6,746 nucleotides of DNA from Erysipelothrix sp. (GCA_012512495.1 JAAZEC010000062.1:1-6746), one strand, 5' to 3'; positions 1-5,236 are shown, counted from the first letter of the stretch. Numbers and translations: made by a program. Notes: generated by a model not told the origin, from the letters alone.

Positions 1-3
1 CCC

Positions 4-13
4 TCACCTCTTT
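4..13 (-). promoter_or_regulatory. SD sequence of a gene beyond the left edge
   Basis: The minus strand reads AGAGGTGAGGG up to the window edge. It is a good SD, nearly the same as the AGAGGTGA used by the lipoprotein gene at 2904. It overlaps the TGA stop of the PHP frame. A minus-strand gene should start just left of position 1. Together with the TATAAT box at 64-69 this marks positions 1-175 as a former intergenic region. Confidence 0.55.
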
Positions 14-978
14 ACGTCCACCAATTTCGTTAATCTTTTTTCTTTCAGCGTTATTTCAATTCTATTATAGTACTTACCTAGTCCAGTTGTACGGACAACT
101 AAGTAAATAGGACACTTATATTGGTACAATTCCACGCCTAAACTGACAAAAAAACAACCACATCCATGGTTGTTTAATATGTATAACAGAGATTTAATGG
201 ACACTAAGTGGGGTCTTTGCCCGATATAATAGGTCAAGTGCTCGATCCCCAAAGAATCCAGATACTCCACCGCATCCCCAAACACCCGTTGGTAGTCATT
301 CACAAAGTGGGCATCCGAACCCAGGGTCAATAACTTCCCACCACACTCCAGATACAAATCAAGTGCGTATTTATAAAGCTCCAGATTATTATGACGAACG
401 ATACTACTAGTGTTAATCTCGAAGGCGATATCGTTCTCAATGAGCAGATTGAACAACCGCACCAGTTGCCTCTTCCCGTATTTCTCAAGTTGTTGTGACG
501 TAATGTGGACGACCCTGAAACCATAATCGAAGTGAGCCATCACATTGACATGTTGACCCATGGCCTCAACACCTTGATAAAGGAGATCCAAGTAAGTTGG
601 AATCAGTTTCTCAGGATCTCTCTCAAGATTTGCGCTCCGATTCATATAGTCATACTCTCCATTATGGTGGAGACTTAGTAAAATCAAATCAAACTCATAG
701 CTCTTCAAGATAGAGAGAATTCGCTCATGAACACGCGGACTCCAGCCGACCTCAAGACCTCGCAGTAGCCGATTATGGTATTTCTCATTCAGTAAATCGA
801 CCGTCTTAAAGTAGTCCGGTAGACTCAAGGGTCGATCAATGAACCCTACGGTCGGATCCTCCAAATCGAGATGTTCAGTGCTAACAATTAGGTTATCAGT
901 CGCTCTAAGGTAGTCTTCTAGCAGTGCCTCTGAATCAAAAGAGAATGACGAATGCATGTGCTGATCGATGTAATTCAT
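4..978 (-). CDS. PHP-domain phosphoesterase (histidinol-phosphatase-like), with a probable run-on C-terminus
   Basis: Cytoplasmic PHP-fold metal-dependent phosphoesterase, 324 aa as read. Visible metal-site motifs are H7-x-H9, the TEH at 34-36, E76 in GLEVG, H104-H105, H149 in AHFDYG, E187-x-N189 and GSDAH with D222 and H224. The set looks complete, so the enzyme should be active. This layout matches the histidinol-phosphatase (HisJ/HisK-like) branch. No his genes lie nearby, so the substrate is unknown. The start at 978 has AGGAGG 7 nt upstream (986-991). Family members normally end shortly after the QRPHLVSI stretch (254-261). Residues 262-324 are low in family features, and 268-277 are encoded by an intrinsic terminator hairpin. 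Codon 262 is AAA, one change from TAA, so the tail is probably read-through of a lost stop or a sequencing error. The gene is transcribed divergently from the GDPD gene. Confidence 0.88.
   Translation of the reverse strand: MNYIDQHMHSSFSFDSEALLEDYLRATDNLIVSTEHLDLEDPTVGFIDRPLSLPDYFKTVDLLNEKYHNRLLRGLEVGWSPRVHERILSILKSYEFDLILLSLHHNGEYDYMNRSANLERDPEKLIPTYLDLLYQGVEAMGQHVNVMAHFDYGFRVVHITSQQLEKYGKRQLVRLFNLLIENDIAFEINTSSIVRHNNLELYKYALDLYLECGGKLLTLGSDAHFVNDYQRVFGDAVEYLDSLGIEHLTYYIGQRPHLVSIKSLLYILNNHGCGCFFVSLGVELYQYKCPIYLVVRTTGLGKYYNRIEITLKEKRLTKLVDVKR
64..100 (-). promoter_or_regulatory. Candidate promoter and palindromic operator for the gene beyond the left edge
   Basis: A perfect TATAAT hexamer lies on the minus strand at 64-69. 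The palindrome AGTTGT-CCGT-ACAACT (85-100, 6-bp arms, 4-nt centre) covers the place where a -35 box with a 17-nt spacer would fall (87-92, GTACAA). The -35 is poor, which would fit an activator- or repressor-controlled promoter. All of this is inside the run-on tail of the PHP frame. The hexamer is seen directly; promoter function is inferred. Confidence 0.45.
148..175 (-). terminator. Intrinsic terminator inside the annotated 3' end of the PHP gene
   Basis: There is a 9-bp perfect stem (152-160 pairs with 167-175, arm AAACAACCA) with a 6-nt loop. On the minus strand it runs into TTTTTTT (148-154, partly stem). It lies 18 nt past codon 262, the expected place of the lost stop. A terminator here makes sense only if translation ended upstream of it. 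Confidence 0.7.
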
Positions 979-1000
979 AATGAGTCCTCCTATAAGACTA

Positions 1001-1030
1001 ATTTTATCACGTTGTCATTCTCCTTTTCAA
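1001..1030 (-). promoter_or_regulatory. Promoter of the PHP gene
   Basis: On the minus strand, TTGAAA (1025-1030), an 18-nt spacer and TAAAAT (1001-1006), with an extended TG (1008-1009) ahead of the -10. The start codon is at 978, giving a short leader containing AGGAGG. It lies back to back with, and overlaps, the promoter of the GDPD gene. Confidence 0.65.
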
Positions 1031-1044
1031 CAACTCTACCGACC

Positions 1045-1074
1045 TGTTATGATTGATACTGTTATGAAAAGGAG
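1045..1074 (+). promoter_or_regulatory. Extended -10 promoter and SD of the GDPD gene
   Basis: TG-T-TATGAT (1045-1053) is an extended -10 box. Only a weak -35 (TTTCAA, 1025-1030) sits 17 nt upstream, and it is the same six bases that read TTGAAA on the other strand. AAAGGAG (1068-1074) is the SD, 5 nt before the ATG at 1080. Confidence 0.55.
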
Positions 1075-1079
1075 CACCC

Positions 1080-2195
1080 ATGAAAATCATCTTAAAAATA
1101 GTTAAATGGCTACTACTAATTATCTTAGCTGCCATCATCATTATCGCTATACTAAACGCCCTACCCTTTACCCTAGGTAAAGTCACTAAGGACAATGTCT
1201 TCCGCACTGAAGATGGCCTTCCCTTAGTCATTCCCCATGGTGGTGCAAAAGACCTCGCACCCGAGAACACCCGCTATGCCTACAACATGCTCGTCAATGA
1301 AATGGAAGCCGATGTCCTAGAGATTGACCTCGCCCTCACCAAGGACAACCTACTCATCGCTCACCACAACCTGAATCTAGAATTCTCTACCCAATCAGCC
1401 ATGAATGACTCACTCATCAAAGACCACACCTATCAGGAAATCATTGAGGAATACCAGAGGGATGACTACTACCTAGCCCGCAACTTTACTTATCCTGATG
1501 ATTATCGCGATGGTATTTCACCCTTCGCCAACGAGCAGGATGAGTCAATCCTAGAGACGCTAGTTCCAGCCAACCTGGAGAGTGATATCTTCCAACAATA
1601 CGGTGACACTGTCCTCTACATCTTGGAGATCAAGGATTCACCCAGCTCCATCAATTATGAAGCAGGATCCGATCGCTTCGAACTAGCAGCCCAGACACTG
1701 ATTGATTTGATAAACAAGTACGAACTTGAAGACAAGGTCGTTCTAGCTTCCTTTTCAGATGAAGTGACCAGCTACTTCAAGGAGCACGCTCCCGACATGT
1801 TAATCGGAGCAGCCTACGATGAGGTCACGAACTTCGCCATCGTGAGTGCCTTCCATATTGATTTCTTCTGGCAGGCTCAAAGCGAAGTACTTATTCTACC
1901 CAATAAGACCTCAATGGACCCCATTACTGGAAGCACCGCTGAGCTCATGGATAAGATTCCATCCTTCTTTCGTGATAGCATCGGTGAAAAGGAAGGAGAC
2001 GCCTACCTTCCTAACTTAGCTCATAAACAACTCGTGAACGATGCGCACCGAAAAAACATGGCAGCTATCTACTGGACCATTAATGATCCAGAGGAAATGC
2101 GTCATCTGATTGAGATCGGTGTCGATGGTATTATCACCGACCGTCCCGATCTATTGAATGAAGTACTCAGTGAGTTTGCTACTGATCAGCGCTAA
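1080..2195 (+). CDS. Membrane-anchored glycerophosphodiester phosphodiesterase (GDPD family)
   Basis: This 371-aa protein has one N-terminal membrane helix (about 7-27) and then a GDPD TIM-barrel domain, probably facing outside. GDPDs hydrolyse glycerophosphodiesters to glycerol phosphate and an alcohol. Visible motifs are H53 in PHGG, APENT (60-64), E81-x-D83, H95-H96, E183-x-K185 in LEIKD, and the C-terminal barrel strands with YWTIND (331-336) and GVDGIITDRPDLL (347-359). Two family positions differ: the usual HR pair is H53-G54, and the usual HD pair reads H96-N97. This may mark a subfamily with altered substrate rather than loss of activity, since the acidic metal ligands and both histidines remain. 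Substrates could be lipid head groups or teichoic-acid-type polymers, which is inference. The start has AAAGGAG 5 nt upstream. The 3' end overlaps the convergent lipoprotein gene by 17 bp. Confidence 0.88.
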   Translation: MKIILKIVKWLLLIILAAIIIIAILNALPFTLGKVTKDNVFRTEDGLPLVIPHGGAKDLAPENTRYAYNMLVNEMEADVLEIDLALTKDNLLIAHHNLNLEFSTQSAMNDSLIKDHTYQEIIEEYQRDDYYLARNFTYPDDYRDGISPFANEQDESILETLVPANLESDIFQQYGDTVLYILEIKDSPSSINYEAGSDRFELAAQTLIDLINKYELEDKVVLASFSDEVTSYFKEHAPDMLIGAAYDEVTNFAIVSAFHIDFFWQAQSEVLILPNKTSMDPITGSTAELMDKIPSFFRDSIGEKEGDAYLPNLAHKQLVNDAHRKNMAAIYWTINDPEEMRHLIEIGVDGIITDRPDLLNEVLSEFATDQR

Positions 2196-2904
2196 TGGAA
2201 CCTAAGCCATCAATTTCCTTGTTGACCTGAGGGTTACCACGATAAACGATAGAACCAAGCCCGCTCAGTTCCGCGTCCAATAGCGAGTTCGCAGTAACCT
2301 CAACGGAGCCTGCCCCGTCTAGCTCGACAGTGACCCGCTCAGCAACTAAGTCAAAGGCTTCAATTGAACCAGCACCATCAAGATTCACTTCCAGCTCGTT
2401 GGTCTTACCAGAGAGCTTGAAACTTCCAGCACCATCAACATCAATATCAACTCGCTCATTGTCGATCTGAGTCAACTCAAAGCTACCCGCTCCATCGAGT
2501 TCAACGTCTAGGCTTCTGGTTTGAGGTCGATCGTATTTAACGACGAATGCACCTTCAATCTCAATTGAGTCAACCGGAGCATAGACAACGATATCTAGAT
2601 TAAGATTTGAGAACTGTTTACGATTGTCCGTGGTGATGATGATCTCATCGCCTACCAACTCAATCCGAAATCCATGGTCTAATAAATCTTTATTAATTTC
2701 CGCTTCAACCTTGATATCTTCAGCATGAATGATTGTCACAGCGTTATCATTGTTCATACCCGAGTTTAGGTTCGTGATCTCAAGTCCTACACTCTCCTTA
2801 GTCCACGCCTGTTCAAAGACTACCATTTCTGTATCGGATGAGACTCTGGTCGTCTGGCAACCCACCAATAGGAGCAGCGCTAGTATTACTGTTAATTTTT
2901 TCAT
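2179..2904 (-). CDS. Lipoprotein with repeated DGAGS beta-strand units (DUF2807-like)
   Basis: This 241-aa protein has a textbook lipoprotein signal: MKK, a hydrophobic core, and the lipobox LVGC with C16 as the lipidation site. The mature protein should be tethered to the outer face of the membrane. From about residue 131 it is built of short beta repeats of 18-20 residues, each centred on a DGAGS or GLGS turn (starts near 137, 157, 176, 196, 214 and 232). This is the pattern of the DUF2807 family (putative adhesin-head/GIN domain), which folds as a beta-helix-like solenoid. The last two repeats have diverged to SGLGS and DGLGS. Its role is unknown; a surface scaffold or binding protein is plausible. 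The start at 2904 is preceded by AGAGGTGA. It converges on the GDPD gene with overlapping 3' ends and no terminator between them. Confidence 0.85.
   Translation of the reverse strand: MKKLTVILALLLLVGCQTTRVSSDTEMVVFEQAWTKESVGLEITNLNSGMNNDNAVTIIHAEDIKVEAEINKDLLDHGFRIELVGDEIIITTDNRKQFSNLNLDIVVYAPVDSIEIEGAFVVKYDRPQTRSLDVELDGAGSFELTQIDNERVDIDVDGAGSFKLSGKTNELEVNLDGAGSIEAFDLVAERVTVELDGAGSVEVTANSLLDAELSGLGSIVYRGNPQVNKEIDGLGSISADQ
2204..2500 (-). repeat. In-gene degenerate tandem repeat encoding DGAGS units
   Basis: There are six degenerate units of about 54-60 bp, each encoding a beta strand plus a DGAGS/GLGS turn. The bases differ between units at many third positions, so selection has kept the protein motif and the duplication is not recent. 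Confidence 0.75.
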
Positions 2905-2907
2905 AAG

Positions 2908-2929
2908 TCACCTCTGTCTCATTTTAGCA
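2908..2929 (-). promoter_or_regulatory. Extended -10 promoter and SD of the lipoprotein gene
   Basis: On the minus strand TG-C-TAAAAT (2921-2929) forms an extended -10. No good -35 lies at 16-18 nt; TTTACA is present but at 21 nt. AGAGGTGA (2908-2915) follows as SD for the ATG at 2902-2904. Confidence 0.5.
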
Positions 2930-3030
2930 CGAATTAACATTAAACATTGTAAAGCTTGTATTGAGAAGAACTCATATAAATCACCAACCTCACAAACATA
3001 ATATCAGTGACCCATTCTGAACAATCCTTT

Positions 3031-3061
3031 AAAAAAGCAGACTCCATTCTTTGGTTTCTGC
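3031..3061 (-). terminator. Intrinsic terminator downstream of the degenerate small-membrane gene
   Basis: GCAGA (3037-3041) pairs with TCTGC (3057-3061), an inner CCA/TGG adds three pairs, and on the minus strand TTTTTT follows (3031-3036). It lies 37 bp past the pseudogene's original stop and was presumably its terminator. The bases between it and the lipoprotein gene (2930-3030) hold nothing else I can identify. Confidence 0.65.
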
Positions 3062-3097
3062 CTTTTACTTAATCATTTCTTAATACTAACTCATCAA

Positions 3098-3245
3098 TTA
3101 TTTTCTTGGTTTACGGAAATCTAGGTACACACCTAAGCCAAACACCAAAATACGGAGAATTGTGTACACAAGATAACCATTGACATTCTCCACAATATAC
3201 TGAACAAATCAAGATTAATAATACAATATACTTCATCTTTTTCAA
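3098..3245 (-). pseudogene. Degenerate second copy of the two-helix small membrane protein gene
   Basis: On the minus strand this stretch is clearly homologous to the intact gene at 3455-3676. A 5' fragment encodes KLKKMKYIVLLILI (compare KLQKYIVLLILV). After a junction near 3209 a different frame encodes a 36-residue C-terminus, from FVQYIVEN to GVYLDFRKPRK, with 26 of 36 residues identical to the intact copy. The stop TAA is at 3098-3100. Relative to the intact gene a net 68 bp is missing, including most of the first helix and the loop. As 68 is not a multiple of three, the two parts are out of frame, and translation from the 5' part reaches a stop after unrelated residues. No good SD is visible. 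A TTGAAC-17-TAAAAT promoter-like sequence (3245-3273) lies just upstream. Many third-position differences from the intact copy show the duplication is old. Confidence 0.82.
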
Positions 3246-3273
3246 TTTTAACTCACTTTAATTTGCTGTTCAA
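3245..3273 (-). promoter_or_regulatory. Promoter-like sequence upstream of the pseudogene
   Basis: On the minus strand, TTGAAC (3268-3273), a 17-nt spacer and TAAAAT (3245-3250). It would start transcription at about 3238, inside the homologous coding stretch, so it could be fortuitous or the remains of the gene's own promoter. Confidence 0.35.
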
Positions 3274-3309
3274 CTCAAGCTTGTTTCAATAATAGCCGTC
3301 AGCTAAATC

Positions 3310-3344
3310 AAAAATGAAGAGGATTATCAGTCCACTTCATTTTT
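3310..3344. terminator. Strong hairpin terminator, able to work on both strands
   Basis: AAAAATGAAG (3310-3319) pairs perfectly with CTTCATTTTT (3335-3344). After one A·A mismatch a GGA/TCC extension closes a 7-nt loop. The A- and T-rich outer stem gives a U-run on either strand. It is best placed to end the minus-strand operon at 3455-4384, about 110 bp upstream. The surrounding stretches 3274-3309 and 3345-3423 contain no gene I can support. Confidence 0.65.
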
Positions 3345-3423
3345 GGTTATCTTCATTTCGCATTAATTGATTGTGTTTGTCATCTCATACTCTTATGTTG
3401 CTAATTATGGATACCACTTGGAA

Positions 3424-3444
3424 GTATTCTAAATTGTAGAATAC
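3424..3444. repeat. Short perfect inverted repeat just 3' of the small membrane gene
   Basis: GTATTCTA-AATTG-TAGAATAC, with 8-bp arms and a 5-nt loop, begins 11 nt after the stop of the gene at 3455. There is no U-run on either side, so it is not a classical terminator. It may be a 3' RNA-stability hairpin. Confidence 0.4.
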
Positions 3445-3454
3445 AAGCAATGTT

Positions 3455-3676
3455 TTAATTGCGTGGTTTACGAAAATCTAGGTACACACCTACACCAAAC
3501 ACCACAATACCGAGAATAGTGTAGACAAGATAAATACTAATATTTTCGAAATAATACTGAATAAAATTTATTACATAAAGTCCATCGGTCTTTATGTACA
3601 TATGGAATGGAAGCACGATTAAGTAGCTTCCAACCAAGATTAACAACACAATATACTTCTGTAACTTATTATACAT
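3455..3676 (-). CDS. Small two-helix membrane protein, second gene of the operon
   Basis: A 73-aa protein of unrecognised family. Two hydrophobic segments (about 8-26 and 45-64) flank a loop rich in aromatic residues (HMYIKTDGLYV) and are followed by a charged tail YLDFRKPRN. Both ends are basic, which suggests that both termini lie in the cytoplasm. AGGGGGAT, overlapping the TAG stop of the upstream gene, serves as SD, and the ATG lies 12 bp after that stop. The two genes are therefore probably translationally coupled and made together. A degenerate paralogue lies 210 bp downstream. Size, topology and coupling to an exported protein fit an immunity protein or a membrane partner of that protein, but no known family could be named. 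It could also be a small membrane regulator. Confidence 0.75.
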   Translation of the reverse strand: MYNKLQKYIVLLILVGSYLIVLPFHMYIKTDGLYVINFIQYYFENISIYLVYTILGIVVFGVGVYLDFRKPRN

Positions 3677-3688
3677 TGGCTTATCCCC

Positions 3689-4384
3689 CTAGTAACTCAT
3701 AGCTTTAATCACATATGTATTAGTAACATTCTTAGTGTAGTAAACTACACTACCTACTGTTGCTCCGAGTGTAAATCCACCACCTAGCAACGAAGATTTA
3801 TAGGTAACATTCAAGTTAAAGGGAATTGCGGCTTGAACAACACATGAATAGCTAACTCTCACACCAAAAGCAGGCCAGCTGTTGCCACTCGGGCTATTAG
3901 GATCAGGTACAATCGCTTTGGTAAAACTAATTGGTGAGAAATAAGAAAAACCACTAATCCAATGCTGATCATAATTCAGATATAAGAATTGAGAATAGTA
4001 TGTACCTGAAGATCTTTCTAGCACAACTTCATGGTTTAATTTTCCACCAAGCGACCCTATATCCTTGATATTTGTATGTCTATAGACACCCTGCGAAGCT
4101 GGGGAAACATCAGAATCTAGAGAATACTCTATTTCCTTCTCAAAAACCCACCATTCAACCTCCTCGTTGGTGTCATAATCCTTCACACCAAAAGTCACAC
4201 TTTTATTATCTTCGTGCCGAGTTAATTCAAACGAATCAGTTGGGTATGTCGTTTCTATGATAAACTGATCATCAGGTGTTGCAAATGTTATATAGCTAGG
4301 TTCTATTGCAACGACGGAGCAACTAATTGCAAACAGCATGAGAATTGAGATAAACATCTTAATAACAAAATTCTTTTTCTTCAT
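3689..4384 (-). CDS. Exported protein of unknown function, first gene of the operon
   Basis: The protein is 231 aa when started at 4384, where ATG is preceded by GGAAGGA (4390-4396). An in-frame ATG at 4420 has no SD. The N-terminus is a signal peptide: MKKK, a hydrophobic core to about 24, and a VVA site (24-26) for signal peptidase I. An alternative weak lipobox, AISC at 19-22, cannot be excluded. The mature part has acidic and aromatic beta-type segments (TFGVKDYD, VEWWVFEKE, GTYYSQFLYLNY), a proline/serine turn near 150-160, one cysteine (C171), and a hydrophobic glycine-rich C-terminus (LLGGGFTLGATVGSVVYY, 189-206). I do not recognise the family. The hydrophobic tail and the coupled small membrane protein fit a secreted bacteriocin or toxin with its partner; a plain surface protein is equally possible. 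Confidence 0.75.
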   Translation of the reverse strand: MKKKNFVIKMFISILMLFAISCSVVAIEPSYITFATPDDQFIIETTYPTDSFELTRHEDNKSVTFGVKDYDTNEEVEWWVFEKEIEYSLDSDVSPASQGVYRHTNIKDIGSLGGKLNHEVVLERSSGTYYSQFLYLNYDQHWISGFSYFSPISFTKAIVPDPNSPSGNSWPAFGVRVSYSCVVQAAIPFNLNVTYKSSLLGGGFTLGATVGSVVYYTKNVTNTYVIKAMSY

Positions 4385-4533
4385 ATTTGTCCTTCCATAT
4401 TTGCACTTTTGTGATTTCATTAATGATAAGAGTATGTAAATTCCATTTACTTCGAAATCTAAACTGTCCAGGCGAATAAAGGTATATAAACCCTAAAAAT
4501 AGACCGTCGAGCTTTCCTACCTATCTTAATCAA

Positions 4534-4556
4534 TTAAAGCATCTATCTCCTCCTTC
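4534..4556 (-). other. Strong SD and ATG with a two-codon reading frame (ATG CTT TAA)
   Basis: AAGGAGG (4549-4555) sits 6 nt before ATG (4540-4542), which is followed by one codon and TAA (4534-4536). It lies about 22 nt below the predicted transcription start of the promoter at 4585-4614 and 150 nt ahead of the exported-protein gene. No frame stays open for long after it. It is either the intact start of a gene whose body is gone, or a minimal upstream open reading frame (uORF) that affects the operon's translation. Confidence 0.5.
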
Positions 4557-4568
4557 TTATTTTGTAAA

Positions 4569-4593
4569 TGATATCCTTGATATAAGGATATCA
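4569..4593. promoter_or_regulatory. Palindromic operator overlapping the -10 of the operon promoter
   Basis: TGATATCCTT and AAGGATATCA are perfect 10-bp arms around a 5-nt centre. One arm contains the -10 box and the other covers the expected transcription start, so a bound dimeric repressor would block RNA polymerase. Neither strand has a U-run behind it, so a terminator is unlikely. Confidence 0.6.
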
Positions 4594-4614
4594 CGAATAA
4601 GCAATTAGTGTCAA
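4585..4614 (-). promoter_or_regulatory. Promoter of the exported-protein operon
   Basis: On the minus strand, a consensus TTGACA (4609-4614), an 18-nt spacer and TATCCT (4585-4590), with the extended TG at 4592-4593. Start of transcription is expected near 4578, giving a leader of about 190 nt before the gene at 4384. The gene-free stretch 4385-4738 otherwise holds the two-codon frame, a small GTAAAT/ATTTAC hairpin (4436-4450) and the terminator at 4693-4722. I see no riboswitch in it. Confidence 0.6.
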
Positions 4615-4692
4615 CATTCTATAAATATATTTGCACATTAGCAAGCAGTTTCTCCATTTTAGATTACAAAAAAATAATAATCTCAAAATTGT

Positions 4693-4722
4693 AAAGCCAA
4701 CGGTTTTCATTCTGTTGGCTTT
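4693..4722 (-). terminator. Terminator of the ATT-start lipoprotein gene
   Basis: AAAGCCAAC (4693-4701) pairs with GTTGGCTTT (4714-4722), a 9-bp GC-containing stem with a 12-nt loop, 16 bp after the stop of the gene at 4739. The U-run on the minus strand is short (TTT, then ACAATTTT). Confidence 0.65.
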
Positions 4723-4738
4723 CTTACAGTGCAATTGC

Positions 4739-5116
4739 TTATTCACAACCACGCACTAGAGTGTTACCCTCTTTCAAGCTAAAGTTATCAAAAATGGTTG
4801 AACTATCCTCGGTGAAGACGAGGTTATCATCATCGATAGTGAATACCAACGTATACTGTGCTGTATAACTATCAGGTAAGCCGGTACCGGTTATGATAAG
4901 TTCATCATCAGTAACCGTGTACTCCGCATCCATATACATAAAGGATATCAATGCGTTGGTCATCTGAACTTCATCAGACTCAAACTTAAACTCGAGACTA
5001 TCCTCAACGGCCTTCCCATCAGCGACACTAGAACAATACTTCTGACCCTTAACAGATGTTGAATTAGTACAACCGATTAACAATAGTATGATCGATAGTG
5101 TGATTATTTTTCTAAT
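4739..5116 (-). CDS. Small lipoprotein of unknown family, apparently with an ATT start codon
   Basis: Read from ATT at 5114-5116 the product is 125 aa: a start residue, RKIITLSIILLLIGC, then a mature lipoprotein. The lipobox LIGC puts the lipidated cysteine at residue 16. AAAGGAG (5123-5129) is spaced 6 nt from this ATT, and no ATG, GTG or TTG occurs between the SD and the signal peptide. The first usable canonical start is TTG at 5081-5083, only four codons before the lipobox cysteine, which would destroy the signal peptide. The natural ancestor is ATG AGA AAA, one base away. The mature part is acidic and beta-rich (AEYTVTDDELIITGTG, YTLVFTIDDDNLVF), like small lipocalin-like Bacillota lipoproteins. 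Its remaining cysteines, one near the N-terminus and one in the final GCE, may form a disulfide. The gene is either translated weakly from AUU or has lost its start. Confidence 0.65.
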   Translation of the reverse strand: MRKIITLSIILLLIGCTNSTSVKGQKYCSSVADGKAVEDSLEFKFESDEVQMTNALISFMYMDAEYTVTDDELIITGTGLPDSYTAQYTLVFTIDDDNLVFTEDSSTIFDNFSLKEGNTLVRGCE

Positions 5117-5236
5117 AATGTACTCCTTTTAGTTAGTTTAAACTGAATCATATTGTTTACATCTCCAAACCTTATTATCTAAGCTCGAAAATAACTGACA
5201 ATTGTTTCTTTATTGAATCATAATTCCTGTAAATCA

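Noticed and set aside
327..524. Minus-strand frame of 65 codons inside the PHP gene
   Set aside because: It lies wholly in another frame of a well-supported gene and has no SD or recognisable protein features.
1007..1270. Minus-strand frame of 87 codons over the start of the GDPD gene
   Set aside because: It is antisense to a strong coding region and its basic, low-complexity product has no family features; its end falls in the PHP promoter.
2729..3001. Plus-strand frame of 90 codons across the start of the DGAGS lipoprotein gene
   Set aside because: It is antisense to the signal-peptide region and has no SD.
3424..3444. Inverted repeat as the terminator of the small membrane gene
   Set aside because: No U-run on either side; the hairpin at 3310-3344 is a better terminator.
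4072..4260. Plus-strand frame of 62 codons inside the exported-protein gene
   Set aside because: It is antisense, without SD or recognisable features.
4385..4420. Upstream ATG at 4420 as the start of the exported protein
   Set aside because: It has no SD, and it would place twelve polar residues with two lysines and a cysteine before an already complete signal peptide whose ATG at 4384 has GGAAGGA.
4458..4533. Short frame (about 24 codons, TTG start) after the two-codon ORF, ending RVYIPLFAWTV
   Set aside because: The basic-then-hydrophobic content is suggestive of a small peptide, but there is no SD at suitable spacing and the start would be TTG.
4385..4738. Riboswitch or T-box leader before the exported-protein operon
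   Set aside because: The leader is long enough, but I find no conserved riboswitch core, no T-box sequence and no terminator/antiterminator pair in it.
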